A stretch of 64,000 bases of DNA from Granulosicoccus sp045110475 (lineage in GTDB: Bacteria; Pseudomonadota; Gammaproteobacteria; Granulosicoccales; Granulosicoccaceae). The notes under the pieces were generated by a model. It did not search any database, had not been told where the DNA came from, and saw only the letters and a program-made list of their open reading frames with translations. Location of the stretch: positions 1 through 64,000 of the forward strand of contig JBGCGC010000043.1 in assembly GCA_045110475.1 (NCBI GenBank), in the 5' to 3' direction. This document shows positions 34,712 through 43,974 of this stretch, piece by piece; the first letter of the stretch is position 1; each line of letters begins with the position of its first letter. The translations under genes were made by a program, and so were the position numbers.

Positions 34712-36424
34712 ATGAGACGTTCATTGAGCTCGATGCTACTGGTGAGCTGTACCGTGTTGTTGATGGTGCTTTTTGCTTTACCTATCGTGCTTGGTCTGGC
34801 TGGAACACTGTTACCGGCGTTGGGTTTTACACCTGTTCTTGCTCCGGGCAATGGCTTTGCTCAGGTTCTGGAGGATCCGCGTTTTTTTAGTGCGACGCTG
34901 CTGACGCTCAAAACCGGTCTGGGCGCGACGTTTCTGGTGTTGGTCTTGAGCGTTGTTGCTCTGGTATCACTGCACAATTCCCGTTTATGGTCATGGCTTG
35001 GTGCGTTGATGCCGCCTTTGCTGGCCGTCCCGCATGCAGCCATCGCTGTTGGTCTGGTATTTCTGATCGCGCCCAGTGGTGCGCTTGTGCGTTTGATCTC
35101 ACCGGATATCACTGGATGGACGCGCCCTCCGGATAGTTGGCTTGTCCCGGATGCTGCTGGCTTTACGCTAATCCTGGGACTCCTCATCAAGGAGACGCCG
35201 TTCCTGATCCTGACAGCCGCCGCACATCTGCCCCAGCTTAATGTTGATGCCTCATTGCAGATTGGTCGCAGTCTTGGTTATTCTCCTGCCCGTTGCTGGA
35301 GTCGATTGATACTGCCGCAACTGTATCCGCGTATTCGCTTACCGCTGTTGATTATTCTGGCTTTCAATCTGACGGTGGTAGACATGGCCTTGTTGCTGGG
35401 ACCGTCCAATCCACCCACCTTGTCCGTCTTTCTGATGAGCCTGGTTAATGATCCGGGCTCGAGAGCGGCCGCGTCTGCCGGTGCTGTGCTGCTTGCGTTG
35501 CTGGTCGGCTTGTGTTTTTTCGCCGTACATGTGTTCACGTATTGGGCAGGGGCTGTTGCGCGAGTCCGTCGTCGCAGCGGAGCACGTGGTAGAGGTTTCG
35601 GGATACTCAGGATTGTCGGCAAGATGCTGGCAATTTTCATGGTGGCGATTAGCATCGCCTCGCTTGCAGTAGTGCTGATCTGGAGTATCACGCGTCGCTG
35701 GCGTTTTCCGGATGCCTGGCCGAGCAAGTGGGCTTTTGATAGCTGGATTGCCAACGGACACAGTCTTGTTGAGCCAGCCGTGTCGACACTGACGATTGCC
35801 GCTGCGGCGGCTTCGCTTGCCATGTTCGCAGCCATTGCCTGGCTTGAACTGGAGCGGCGCGGGCATGCGCCACGGCTGGATGTTTTGTGGTTCATCCCCT
35901 TGCTGATACCACAAGTGAGTCTGTTGTTCGGATGGCAGGCTATGGCTTACTGGACAGGCGTAGACGGGCACTGGTTGACCGTTGTGTATTCACACTGGCT
36001 CTACACCATGCCCTACGTTGTTTTGATACTCGCTGTTGCCTGGCGTGAGCTTGACCCTGCCTGGGGGCATGCGGCCAATACGCTCGGTGCAGGTTACTGG
36101 CGCGTACTGTGGAGAATACGTTTGCCCATGCTGATCAAACCTTTATCGCAGGCAATGGCTGTAGCTATCGCCGTTAGTGTCGCTCAATATCTACCGACAT
36201 TGCTTTTGGGCGGCGGTCGACATCAGACGCTGGCAATCGAACTTGTGACAAGTTTTGGCGGTGTGGATCGTCGTACTATTGCCAGCCTTGCAGTACTTCA
36301 AAGTCTGTTGCCCTTGTTGGCCTTTGTTCTGGCGCTATTCTACCCTCGATGGCGAGGTCTGCGACAACGTCGTGGTGATGCCTTGAGTTCAGGCGAAACC
36401 GGTATCGTCCAAACAACAAATTGA
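34712..36424 (+). CDS. ynjC: YnjC-like fused ABC permease
   Basis: The 570-residue inner-membrane protein has about twelve helices and two BPD_transp_1 permease domains in one chain, as in YnjC and ThiP. Two EAA-type loops are visible: QIGRSLGYSPARCWSRLILPQL in the first half and ANTLGAGYWRVLWRIRLPMLI in the second. The start has GGAGAC eleven bases upstream. It should form the channel for the YnjB ligand, driven by YnjD. A 100-base gap follows ynjB, and four bases separate it from ynjD. Confidence 0.92.
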   Translation: MRRSLSSMLLVSCTVLLMVLFALPIVLGLAGTLLPALGFTPVLAPGNGFAQVLEDPRFFSATLLTLKTGLGATFLVLVLSVVALVSLHNSRLWSWLGALMPPLLAVPHAAIAVGLVFLIAPSGALVRLISPDITGWTRPPDSWLVPDAAGFTLILGLLIKETPFLILTAAAHLPQLNVDASLQIGRSLGYSPARCWSRLILPQLYPRIRLPLLIILAFNLTVVDMALLLGPSNPPTLSVFLMSLVNDPGSRAAASAGAVLLALLVGLCFFAVHVFTYWAGAVARVRRRSGARGRGFGILRIVGKMLAIFMVAISIASLAVVLIWSITRRWRFPDAWPSKWAFDSWIANGHSLVEPAVSTLTIAAAAASLAMFAAIAWLELERRGHAPRLDVLWFIPLLIPQVSLLFGWQAMAYWTGVDGHWLTVVYSHWLYTMPYVVLILAVAWRELDPAWGHAANTLGAGYWRVLWRIRLPMLIKPLSQAMAVAIAVSVAQYLPTLLLGGGRHQTLAIELVTSFGGVDRRTIASLAVLQSLLPLLAFVLALFYPRWRGLRQRRGDALSSGETGIVQTTN

Positions 36425-36428
36425 TCTG

Positions 36429-37082
36429 ATGCGCCCTCTTCACGTTAATGATCTCACGCTGATACTGCCTAATGGGCAGACGCTTGTCAGCGGGTTGTCT
36501 TTTCATATCGAGCCCGGGCAGGTTCTGGCATTGATGGGGCCTAGCGGCAGTGGCAAGTCGAGTATTCTGGCCTGGCTGACCGGTACTGCGGATCCTCGTC
36601 TGCGCAGTCATGGTGAGGTTTGGCTTGGCGATACCCGGTTAAGCTCACTACCAACTGAGCATCGGCGACTAGGTTTGATGTTGCAGCAGGATTACCTTTT
36701 TCCGCACATGAACGTGAGAGATAATCTACTTTTTGGCCTGCGTGGGGGGACACGCCAGCAACGTTTGCAGCAGGTTCGCAAAAGTCTGCACGAAGCCGGA
36801 CTGGGCAATATGGAGCAACGTGATCCAGCGACCTTGTCTGGTGGTCAGCGGGCACGCGTCAGTCTTGTCAGAACGCTGTTATCAGATCCTTGTGCGTTGT
36901 TGCTTGATGAACCGTTCTCAAGACTGGATACAGAGATGCGTGAACAGATTCGTCGATTTACCTGGGATAACGCGGCGAGTTTGCCTGTATTGCTGGTCAC
37001 TCATGATTTATCCGATGTACCACCAGGTGCAGATATTCTGGATATCAGTAAAGCGCCGACAACAGGCCTTCCCAATGCTTGA
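36429..37082 (+). CDS. ynjD: YnjD-like ABC importer ATPase
   Basis: This short ABC ATPase (217 residues) has Walker A GPSGSGKSS, signature LSGGQRARVSLVRTL, Walker B LLLDEPFSRLD, and switch histidine in LLVTHDLSD. The short form, without a regulatory C-terminal domain, is usual for YnjD and ThiQ. Its stop overlaps the start of the phosphatidyltransferase gene by eight bases, so transporter and lipid-enzyme genes are translationally coupled. Confidence 0.93.
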   Translation: MRPLHVNDLTLILPNGQTLVSGLSFHIEPGQVLALMGPSGSGKSSILAWLTGTADPRLRSHGEVWLGDTRLSSLPTEHRRLGLMLQQDYLFPHMNVRDNLLFGLRGGTRQQRLQQVRKSLHEAGLGNMEQRDPATLSGGQRARVSLVRTLLSDPCALLLDEPFSRLDTEMREQIRRFTWDNAASLPVLLVTHDLSDVPPGADILDISKAPTTGLPNA

Positions 37083-37683
37083 CAAGTATTTAGTTCCGCG
37101 AATTAAGCCCTTGTTGAGGCGTGGTGCAACAACGTTGCAGCGCACGGGTGTCAGTGCCAATCAAGTCACCATCGCCGGGTTTGTACTGGGCATGCTTTGT
37201 ATTCCCTCGATGGCTGCAGGGCAAGCGTTGCTCGCTTTTGCGTTTCTGGTTGCCAACCGGATTGCTGATGGGCTTGATGGTGAACTGGCGCGTCTTAACT
37301 CACCATCGGATGCTGGCAGTTTTCTTGACATTACGCTTGATTTTATTTTTTACGCGACTTTTCCGTTGGGTTTCGCATTGTACGACCCGGCTCAGAATGC
37401 GCTTCCCGCAGCGTTCCTGATTGCCAGTTTTGTTGGTACTGGTGCAAGCTTTCTGGCGTTTTCAGCGCATGCCGAAAAGCGTGCCATAAAGAGTCAGGAC
37501 TTTGCCTATAAGAGCCTCTATTATCTCGACGGATTGGCAGAGGGGACGGAGACAATCATCATCTTTGCCATGATGTGTCTGTTACCTTCCGAATTTGTCA
37601 TCCTCGCGTGGGTATTTGCCTCCATTTGCTTAGCGACAACCGTCAACAGAGTGTATTGTGGTTATCGCACGCTGAGGAGATAG
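37075..37683 (+). CDS. ynjF: YnjF-like CDP-alcohol phosphatidyltransferase
   Basis: This integral membrane enzyme of the CDP-alcohol phosphatidyltransferase family has 202 residues from ATG 37075 and five or six helices. The complete signature D-x2-DG-x2-AR-x8-G-x3-D-x3-D is seen in DGLDGELARLNSPSDAGSFL plus the following ITLD, so all metal-binding aspartates are present. The frame is open far upstream, but that part overlaps ynjD in another frame. In Escherichia coli ynjF also lies near ynjBCD; its substrate there is unknown. The conserved linkage suggests that transporter and lipid enzyme share a purpose. Confidence 0.9.
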   Translation: MLDKYLVPRIKPLLRRGATTLQRTGVSANQVTIAGFVLGMLCIPSMAAGQALLAFAFLVANRIADGLDGELARLNSPSDAGSFLDITLDFIFYATFPLGFALYDPAQNALPAAFLIASFVGTGASFLAFSAHAEKRAIKSQDFAYKSLYYLDGLAEGTETIIIFAMMCLLPSEFVILAWVFASICLATTVNRVYCGYRTLRR

Positions 37684-37840
37684 CCTGGATTATTCGTGAA
37701 TGATCAAGGGCGAAGGCCTCGGCTTTTTTGTACACGAGCTTGAGCAGGCAGTCAGGTCTTTCCTGTCGCACTATGTCAAGCCCGATTCGGGAACCCGAGA
37801 TGCTTATGTATCTGTTTGTTGGCCCCACATTGCTTTTCTG

Positions 37841-38470
37841 ATGTCCGGTGGAATGTATCAGTTTGCCGGCTGCCTGATTTGCCTGTCGTTTCTGGCTGGC
37901 TGTGGCAGTGGTGAAAGCGATGTCTCGCAGCCCGTCAGTGATGATCAGCCAAAAATCATTATTGGCAACAACGGACCTGAAGGCGATAGCGGTCTGAGTG
38001 TAGGTAACCTTCGATACCCGCTGGATTCAGCGCTTGGCGATATCTGGGGAGCCACAGGTGGTCATTTCCAGATAGATTTCACTTTTACCAACGGTAACTT
38101 TACGCTCGACACCATCGTGCGAGACGGTCAGAGTCATCGCGTGTTGGTTCCAGCGTTGGCGTCAGCCGTTTTCCGTGCAGAGATGTTCAGTGTGGGAAAT
38201 CAGTTTGACTATGGCAGTTACGCGTTTGTATCTGCCGACGATACCAACAGTATATCCAGTGGCGTCGGCTATTTTACTCGTGCCTATGTTGGTGTCGATG
38301 TCGATCAGAATGGAAGGGTATCCGAATCTGAGAAGATAAACGTTGTTGCTGGATCCATCGAGTTTGCGGGAGCCGTTCCGGATATTTCACTGAATTTTTC
38401 GGTAACGCTCGACGATGGTCAGTATGTAACGGGCCACTATTCAGGTTTATTCGATTTTACGAGGCGCTGA
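37841..38470 (+). CDS. Secreted lipoprotein of unknown function
   Basis: About 209 residues from ATG 37841 (ATG 37853 is also possible). A signal peptide with a clear lipobox (CLSFLAGCGSG) predicts a lipid-anchored protein. A short acidic linker and a beta-rich domain of about 160 residues follow, with alternating hydrophobic strands (HFQIDFTFTNGNFTLDTIV; DYGSYAFVSADD). VDVDQNGRVSESEKI resembles a calcium-binding loop of DxDxNG type. The upstream open sequence to 37700 is not signal-like. I do not recognise a family. Confidence 0.65.
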   Translation: MSGGMYQFAGCLICLSFLAGCGSGESDVSQPVSDDQPKIIIGNNGPEGDSGLSVGNLRYPLDSALGDIWGATGGHFQIDFTFTNGNFTLDTIVRDGQSHRVLVPALASAVFRAEMFSVGNQFDYGSYAFVSADDTNSISSGVGYFTRAYVGVDVDQNGRVSESEKINVVAGSIEFAGAVPDISLNFSVTLDDGQYVTGHYSGLFDFTRR

Positions 38471-38481
38471 AATGACCCGTA

Positions 38482-38506
38482 TCAGGCCCGAATCGTTCAG
38501 GCCTGA
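38482..38506. terminator. Possible bidirectional terminator
   Basis: A 7-bp stem (TCAGGCC 38482-38488, GGCCTGA 38500-38506) with an 11-base loop lies between the convergent lipoprotein and RND pump genes. A T-rich stretch (TATTCTTTT) follows on the plus strand. Confidence 0.45.
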
Positions 38507-38518
38507 AGCTGTATTCTT

Positions 38519-41500
38519 TTAGGTCTGATCGCGGCGCATGGCTGCCGGGACGCTCTGACTGATTCGCCCATCAACACTCTGGGTCGCACCCCCACGCTTG
38601 AGAACAGGAATACTGTCCGTGTCGGGTGACACTGCCTTTGCGCGGCTGTAGCTTTGGCTCAAACCTTCGTGTAAGGCATCGTCCTCCTCCGGAAGCTCTT
38701 CAAGAGTGCCATGTAGATCACGCGCTATAAGCATGTAGACCGAGGGGATGACAAACAGCGTGAACATCGTGCCGATTGCCATACCACCAACCAGTACCAG
38801 GCCGATGGAATTTCGCGCTTCAGCCCCAGGGCCACTGACCAGCACGAGCGGAAAATGACCAGCTACAGTTGCAAAGGTTGTCATGAGAATTGGCCGAAAG
38901 CGAGTGGTTGATGCTGACTTTATCGCCGCAAGCTTGGTTAGACCTCGTAGTTGCATCTGTTTGGCAAACTCAACCACCAATATGCCGTTCTTGGCAACGA
39001 GTCCGATTAGCGTTACCAGACCGACCTGAGAGTAGATGTTCAGTGTCGTGGTGAAGCTGTTGGTCCAATGAGGCAGCTCGGGGTTGGGCATGCGCAGAAA
39101 CGTGAAGATCAGCGCACCGAACATGGCTAGAGGAACTGAGCCTGCCAGAATCACCATAGGGTCGCGAAAACTGTTGAACTGTGCAGCAAGTGTCAGGTAG
39201 ATCAGAATGACGGCCAACGCGAACGCCGGTAGAAACTTGTTGCCCTCGAGACGCAGCTGGCGTGATTCGCCCGTGTAGTCGAGCGAATAACCGGAAGGCA
39301 AAATCTGTTCGGCCTGCTCTTCCAGAAAGGTCAGTGCCTCATCAAGCGGGACAATCGACACGCCACTGAGCTTGACCGCATTGAGTTGCTGAAAACGATT
39401 CAGCTCGCGCGGTACCGTGGTGTTTTCCAGAGAGGCGATTGAGCCAAGCTGAATCATCTCGCCTTGCGGCCCGGTGACGTAAATTTCATTCAACTGATCC
39501 GGATTAAGTCGTTCAGACCGCAGGGCCTGAGGAATGACGGTGTAGCTCCGGCCTTCGATGTTGAATCTGTTAACAAATCCACCGCCAAGTAATGTGCCTA
39601 TATCCGCACCGACCTGTTGCATCGTCAGTCCCATATCTGCCACGCGCTCTCGGTCAAAGACTATTCGCGACTGGGCCTTGTCTATCTTGGTGTCGATGAT
39701 GGGCGGAAAGGCAAACTTGCCGGATGTCATGGCTGCAAACTGCAACTGGTTGGCAAACTCAAGAATGTCTTCGGGTTCTGCGGTTGATGCGATAACGACT
39801 TCGACGGGAAAGTCACCGCCTCCGGGGAGTGCTGGTGGCGTAACTGGAAACATGCTGATGCCGGCGATGTCGTTCAACTTTCCCGCGATTTCCGGCTTGA
39901 TGTCGAACACCGAGCGTTCGCGCTCTGACCAGTCCTTGAGCAACATGCCGCCGAAACCCGATGACGGAAAAACCAGCTGGAAAGTAAATGATGTTTCGTC
40001 GACGCTATTAAATGCCTCATCTGCCTGAACCGCGTAACGCGAAGCGGTTTCAATCGTCGCGTTTCCTGATCCGTTGACGATTCCGAAAATGATTCCCTGA
40101 TCTTCGGTGGGTGCCAGTTCCTTGGCCGACATGATGAACATGGGTACGCAAAGCAGCGTAATTACGAACCACACGATATAAACCGCTGGACGTGCTACCA
40201 AGGTGCCGTTCAGGAGGTTTGAATACCTGTTTTTCAGGGAATTAAATGCACTGTTGACTTTCTTCTGAAAGCCTTTCTCTGAATCACCCTCGCGCAGCAA
40301 GGAAGCTGACATCATCGGCGACAAGGTTAATGCGACGATACCCGAGATGGTGACTGCACCTGCCAGAGTAAACGCAAATTCGCGAAACAGCGATCCGGTC
40401 AGTCCGCCTTGAAGTCCGATAGGCAGGTACACGGCAACCAGGGTGGCTGTCATGGCGATAACCGGCCCGACGAGTTCACGAGCACCCAGCAGTGCTGCAT
40501 CGATTCTCGATTTGCCTTCGCTGATATGTCGTTCGACATTTTCCACAACGACGATTGCATCATCCACAACCAAACCTACGGACAGGACGATGGCCAGAAG
40601 GGTAAGCAGGTTGACACTGAAGCCGAACATCTGCATGAGGAAAACGGCACCAATCAAAGAGATCGGGATGGCCATGATGGGGACGATTACTGAACGCAAC
40701 GAACCCATGAACAGGAAGATCACCAGCATGACGATGATCAGGGTTTCCACCAGCGTTGTGCTTACCTCACGTATGGAGCTGGCGATGTATTCTGATGCAT
40801 CATAGGCGACGTCCGCTGACATCCCTTTTGGTAGTGTGCTTTTGATATCGTCGAGTTCTTCGCGAACCCCGGAAATCACGTCAAGCGTATTGGCATTGGG
40901 TTGTGGCCAGATTCCCATAAAGATGGCATCGTTGCCGTTGTACCGCACCTCCACGTCCGTGAAATCTGCGCCCAGTTCGACTTTCCCGATGTCGCGGATA
41001 CGAATAACCGCTCCGTCCTGTGAGTGCACGACAAGGTTTTCAAATTCCTCGACGGTGGAAATATCGGTGTTGGCGGCAAGATTGACTTCGATCTGCGCAC
41101 CTTTCGTCTTGCCGAGTGCAGCCAGATAGTTGTTAGCGCCCAATGCCTGTCTAACCTGTATCGGTGTCACGCCGTGTGCTGCCAGAAGCTGGGTATCGAG
41201 CCAGACACGCATGGCAAAGTTGCGACCTCCCAGTATCTCGGCACGCTGTACACCATCACGCGCTGACAGCCGGGGCTGAACAACCCTGGTAAGAAAATCG
41301 GTGACCTGATTAGGCTCCAGAATGTCGGACGTGAAGCTCAGATAGGCTGCTGCGACTGTGCTGTCAGCAGACTCAACGTTGATAATCGGTATCTCGGCCT
41401 CTGGTGGCAAGTCGCCGCGTACCTGATTGACTTTCGAGCTGATTTCGGACAAGGCCTTGATCGGGTCGTAGTTAAGCTCAAGGCGCACCGTGACAACCGA

Positions 41501-41764
41501 TAGCCCTTGCTGGCTACTGGAAGAGACGTAGGCCACACCATCAGCGCCTGAGACAGCACGTTCGAGAGGCGTGGTTATGAATCCCCGAACCAGTTGCGCG
41601 CTTGCGCCAATGTAAGCTGTGTTAACGGTGACAACCGAGTTGTCGTTGCGCGGATACTGACGAACACTGAGGTCGCTGATCGCCTGTATCCCGGCAATGA
41701 GAATAAGCAGGCTGACAACGATGGCCAGAACCGGCCGCTTTACAAATAGGTCTGTGAAACGCAT
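38519..41764 (-). CDS. RND multidrug efflux inner-membrane transporter (HAE-1/AcrB-like)
   Basis: The 1081-residue protein has the full RND layout: a first helix (VLAIVVSLLILIAG), a large periplasmic loop, a helix bundle, then the same again. The proton-relay aspartate pair is present in SVGLVVDDAIVVVENVERH, and the helix-4 region is followed by the pore-type TLVAVYLPI. The length is within the AcrB range, with a charged C-terminal tail of about 50 extra residues. It follows the adaptor gene by ten bases, but no outer-membrane factor gene is next to it, so it would use a TolC-like protein made elsewhere. Substrates cannot be predicted. Confidence 0.96.
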   Translation of the reverse strand: MRFTDLFVKRPVLAIVVSLLILIAGIQAISDLSVRQYPRNDNSVVTVNTAYIGASAQLVRGFITTPLERAVSGADGVAYVSSSSQQGLSVVTVRLELNYDPIKALSEISSKVNQVRGDLPPEAEIPIINVESADSTVAAAYLSFTSDILEPNQVTDFLTRVVQPRLSARDGVQRAEILGGRNFAMRVWLDTQLLAAHGVTPIQVRQALGANNYLAALGKTKGAQIEVNLAANTDISTVEEFENLVVHSQDGAVIRIRDIGKVELGADFTDVEVRYNGNDAIFMGIWPQPNANTLDVISGVREELDDIKSTLPKGMSADVAYDASEYIASSIREVSTTLVETLIIVMLVIFLFMGSLRSVIVPIMAIPISLIGAVFLMQMFGFSVNLLTLLAIVLSVGLVVDDAIVVVENVERHISEGKSRIDAALLGARELVGPVIAMTATLVAVYLPIGLQGGLTGSLFREFAFTLAGAVTISGIVALTLSPMMSASLLREGDSEKGFQKKVNSAFNSLKNRYSNLLNGTLVARPAVYIVWFVITLLCVPMFIMSAKELAPTEDQGIIFGIVNGSGNATIETASRYAVQADEAFNSVDETSFTFQLVFPSSGFGGMLLKDWSERERSVFDIKPEIAGKLNDIAGISMFPVTPPALPGGGDFPVEVVIASTAEPEDILEFANQLQFAAMTSGKFAFPPIIDTKIDKAQSRIVFDRERVADMGLTMQQVGADIGTLLGGGFVNRFNIEGRSYTVIPQALRSERLNPDQLNEIYVTGPQGEMIQLGSIASLENTTVPRELNRFQQLNAVKLSGVSIVPLDEALTFLEEQAEQILPSGYSLDYTGESRQLRLEGNKFLPAFALAVILIYLTLAAQFNSFRDPMVILAGSVPLAMFGALIFTFLRMPNPELPHWTNSFTTTLNIYSQVGLVTLIGLVAKNGILVVEFAKQMQLRGLTKLAAIKSASTTRFRPILMTTFATVAGHFPLVLVSGPGAEARNSIGLVLVGGMAIGTMFTLFVIPSVYMLIARDLHGTLEELPEEDDALHEGLSQSYSRAKAVSPDTDSIPVLKRGGATQSVDGRISQSVPAAMRRDQT

Positions 41765-41774
41765 GACGTATCCC

Positions 41775-42905
41775 TTACGCGTTGTCTGGTTGCGGGGTCG
41801 TGCTTGGCTCGGAGTTACCGTCGGTGATCTTCACGGTTGCTCCGTTGCGCAGTTTGAATACGCCTTCATTTGCTACGGTGTCACCATCTTCGAGCCCTTT
41901 GGTAATTTCGACGAAATCGCCGCGACGTTCACCCAGCTGCACGAATTGCTGACGTGCAATTAGCTGCTCCTCTTCGTTGTTTTCCAGTACAAATACTGAA
42001 TCACCATAGGTGGCGAAACTGATGGCGGTTAGCGGTACCATCAGAACCGGTTTTACGTCAGGTAATACGACCTCGACACTGGCAAACATGCCTGGCAGCA
42101 GGGCCGGAACGTTTTCGCCGTTGTCTGCCTTGACATCAAGGGTGGCCTGCACGCGTACGGTGCGTGTGGCTGAGTCTATTTCGGTATTGATTGCCGTGAT
42201 TGTGCCTTGAAAGACACGATCGGCTACGGCGTTTGATGTGACTCGAACCTGAAGTCCCGAGGTGACCTGAGCCAGTGCGCGCTGCGGCAGCGAGAAATTG
42301 ACCCGCATGGGATCAAAGGCCTGCAGCGACACGATAGGAACCCCCTGAGATAAATCCTGACCGATATCGGCTAGCCGCAATCCGAGTCTGCCGTCAAACG
42401 GTGCGGTAATCTTTTTCTTGGTCATCGACGACATGATGCTATCGACCTGTGCCTGAGCCGCCGATGCTTGCGAACGTGCCGAGTCGAATTCGGAGCGAGA
42501 CACCACGCGGCTGCGCCACAGACGCGAGACTCGGTCCAGATTGCTTTGTGCAAGCACCAGGCTGGATTCTGCGGCGTTTAATTCCGCGTTCTCGGTACTT
42601 GTTTCCTGTTCCAGCAAGAGATCACCTGCCGAGACCAGCTCACCGCCGTCAAAGTAGAGACGCGTCACACGACCGGGCAGGTCAGCGGTTATCACAACAC
42701 CCTGAGAAGCTTCAAGCGTGCCGATCGCATTCATTGTGGTTTCCCATTCTGCTCTTTGGACTTCGATGGCAGTTACTGCGGACGGCGGCGGTCCTCCCGC
42801 TTCGCCAGCTGCTATCAAATCCTTGATTTGAAGGGCCTTGACGCCCCCCAGAGCTCCAACAGTGATCAACAGCCCGAATATGGCGATAGCGATTTTCTTT
42901 ATCAT
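41775..42905 (-). CDS. RND efflux periplasmic adaptor (membrane fusion protein)
   Basis: The 376-residue adaptor has an N-terminal membrane anchor or uncleaved signal (IAIAIFGLLITVGALGGV), a lipoyl half-motif (VVITADLPGRVTRLYFDGGELVSAGDLLLE), a helical hairpin (ESSLVLAQSNLDRVSRLW), the second lipoyl half (KITAPFDGRLGLRLADIGQ), and beta-barrel and membrane-proximal domains. There is no lipobox. It bridges the RND pump to the outer-membrane channel and is the first gene of the two-gene operon. Confidence 0.95.
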   Translation of the reverse strand: MIKKIAIAIFGLLITVGALGGVKALQIKDLIAAGEAGGPPPSAVTAIEVQRAEWETTMNAIGTLEASQGVVITADLPGRVTRLYFDGGELVSAGDLLLEQETSTENAELNAAESSLVLAQSNLDRVSRLWRSRVVSRSEFDSARSQASAAQAQVDSIMSSMTKKKITAPFDGRLGLRLADIGQDLSQGVPIVSLQAFDPMRVNFSLPQRALAQVTSGLQVRVTSNAVADRVFQGTITAINTEIDSATRTVRVQATLDVKADNGENVPALLPGMFASVEVVLPDVKPVLMVPLTAISFATYGDSVFVLENNEEEQLIARQQFVQLGERRGDFVEITKGLEDGDTVANEGVFKLRNGATVKITDGNSEPSTTPQPDNA

Positions 42906-43001
42906 GTGCGGGTACAGCCCTTGTAGTCATTGATCCACCCCGCTGGGCGGAAACTCATTAACTAGTTTACGTGGAAAGCGGGGATTTTAGACCCGTTCTG
43001 T

Positions 43002-43029
43002 CGGATAGCTTATGTTCATCAATTGACAA
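43002..43029 (-). promoter_or_regulatory. Possible promoter of the RND operon
   Basis: On the minus strand, TTGTCA (43029-43024) is followed after 16 bases by TATCCG (43007-43002), about 97 bases upstream of the adaptor start. The -35 is good but the -10 is poor. Confidence 0.25.
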
Positions 43030-43082
43030 CAAACGCCCTCGCTTTGCGTTGCCTCGGATACTCCCGAGACGGACGCCTGATG

Positions 43083-43880
43083 CTATCCCGGCGTACTCAG
43101 GTACGGCATAAGGCTATCAAGCGTCTGATTAATAATAGCCGCTCGTCGGGATTTCTCTGATTCTTCCGTGTCTTCAATGCCACAAGCTGCCTCGCAAAGC
43201 CAGTTGGTAGGCGACTCGAAATCACAATGGCTGGCACCTGAGATTCTGTCCAGTCGGGATACGAACGCTTGCGGACGAGCGGTAAATAATGCATCGCCGT
43301 TGCTGTTTGCGTTGCAGCTTGAAGGTGGTCCTGCCAGCCCGATCAGTGGTATTTGCAGGTTCGCGATAGCGGTTTTCCCCTGATCCGCCTGGTCGACCAG
43401 GTCCAGTGCCAGGATGGCTCGTGTGGTTTCGCTGGATGCCAACACTGCAGCCAGAGCACCGGCCGAAAACCCGGCATAGATAACGTCTCCGGCAATATTC
43501 AGCATGTTCGCCAGATCGCGCATATCCTGAGCATTACGCTGATGGTGACCATTCCACGGGCGCATATTACAAAAATCCAGAGTCACTACCTGTATTCCCT
43601 GATTAGCTATCGCTCGACTCAGGCCCACCATATTGTCCTGATCGCGCAGGAACCCGTGACCGAGAACCACGCTGGTGCGGGTGATGGGTGCATCAGGCTG
43701 GAAAACCCGATACTGATACTGACAGCCGGATGCTGAATAGCGCATCTGCTCCAATAGCTGGTATTTGTCGTCATCGGCACGTGGACTGGCAACCGAGATG
43801 CCCCCGCCCAGTGAAAGGCAGCCGCCGAGAAGCAGGACTGGAGGCAGACAGATCAGTAGTCGGATGGCGAAACGATGCAT
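43083..43880 (-). CDS. Alpha/beta-hydrolase-fold lipoprotein
   Basis: From ATG 43880 it has 265 residues, with a signal peptide and lipobox (CLPPVLLLGGC), so it should be lipid-anchored. The hydrolase fold shows an oxyanion-type VVLGHGF, the nucleophile elbow GFSAGALAA, and a late histidine in GASHCDFESP. The substrate is unknown; dienelactone hydrolase- or chlorophyllase-like proteins have a similar look. Cysteines in the C-terminal part (CDFESPTNWLCEAACG) suggest disulfides. The longer frame to 43943 would overlap the divergent dehydratase upstream region. Confidence 0.8.
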   Translation of the reverse strand: MHRFAIRLLICLPPVLLLGGCLSLGGGISVASPRADDDKYQLLEQMRYSASGCQYQYRVFQPDAPITRTSVVLGHGFLRDQDNMVGLSRAIANQGIQVVTLDFCNMRPWNGHHQRNAQDMRDLANMLNIAGDVIYAGFSAGALAAVLASSETTRAILALDLVDQADQGKTAIANLQIPLIGLAGPPSSCNANSNGDALFTARPQAFVSRLDRISGASHCDFESPTNWLCEAACGIEDTEESEKSRRAAIINQTLDSLMPYLSTPG

Positions 43881-43974
43881 CTTCGGTTTTACGTTCAAAA
43901 GGGGCGATGGATGAGTGCTCGCAGCTTGTTTTATGATGCGCATTGAAATCTTTCACTGGAATGCCTGGATTGCC

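Noticed and set aside
35278..35971. Two long minus-strand frames opposite ynjC
   Set aside because: Both are antisense to a recognisable permease and overlap one another; serine/arginine-rich composition is typical of shadows.
37700..37840. Coding start of the lipoprotein at 37700 and a terminator at the T-run near 37725
   Set aside because: The extra residues do not precede a signal peptide sensibly, and the GC-rich sequence before the T-run does not form a hairpin with an allowed loop.
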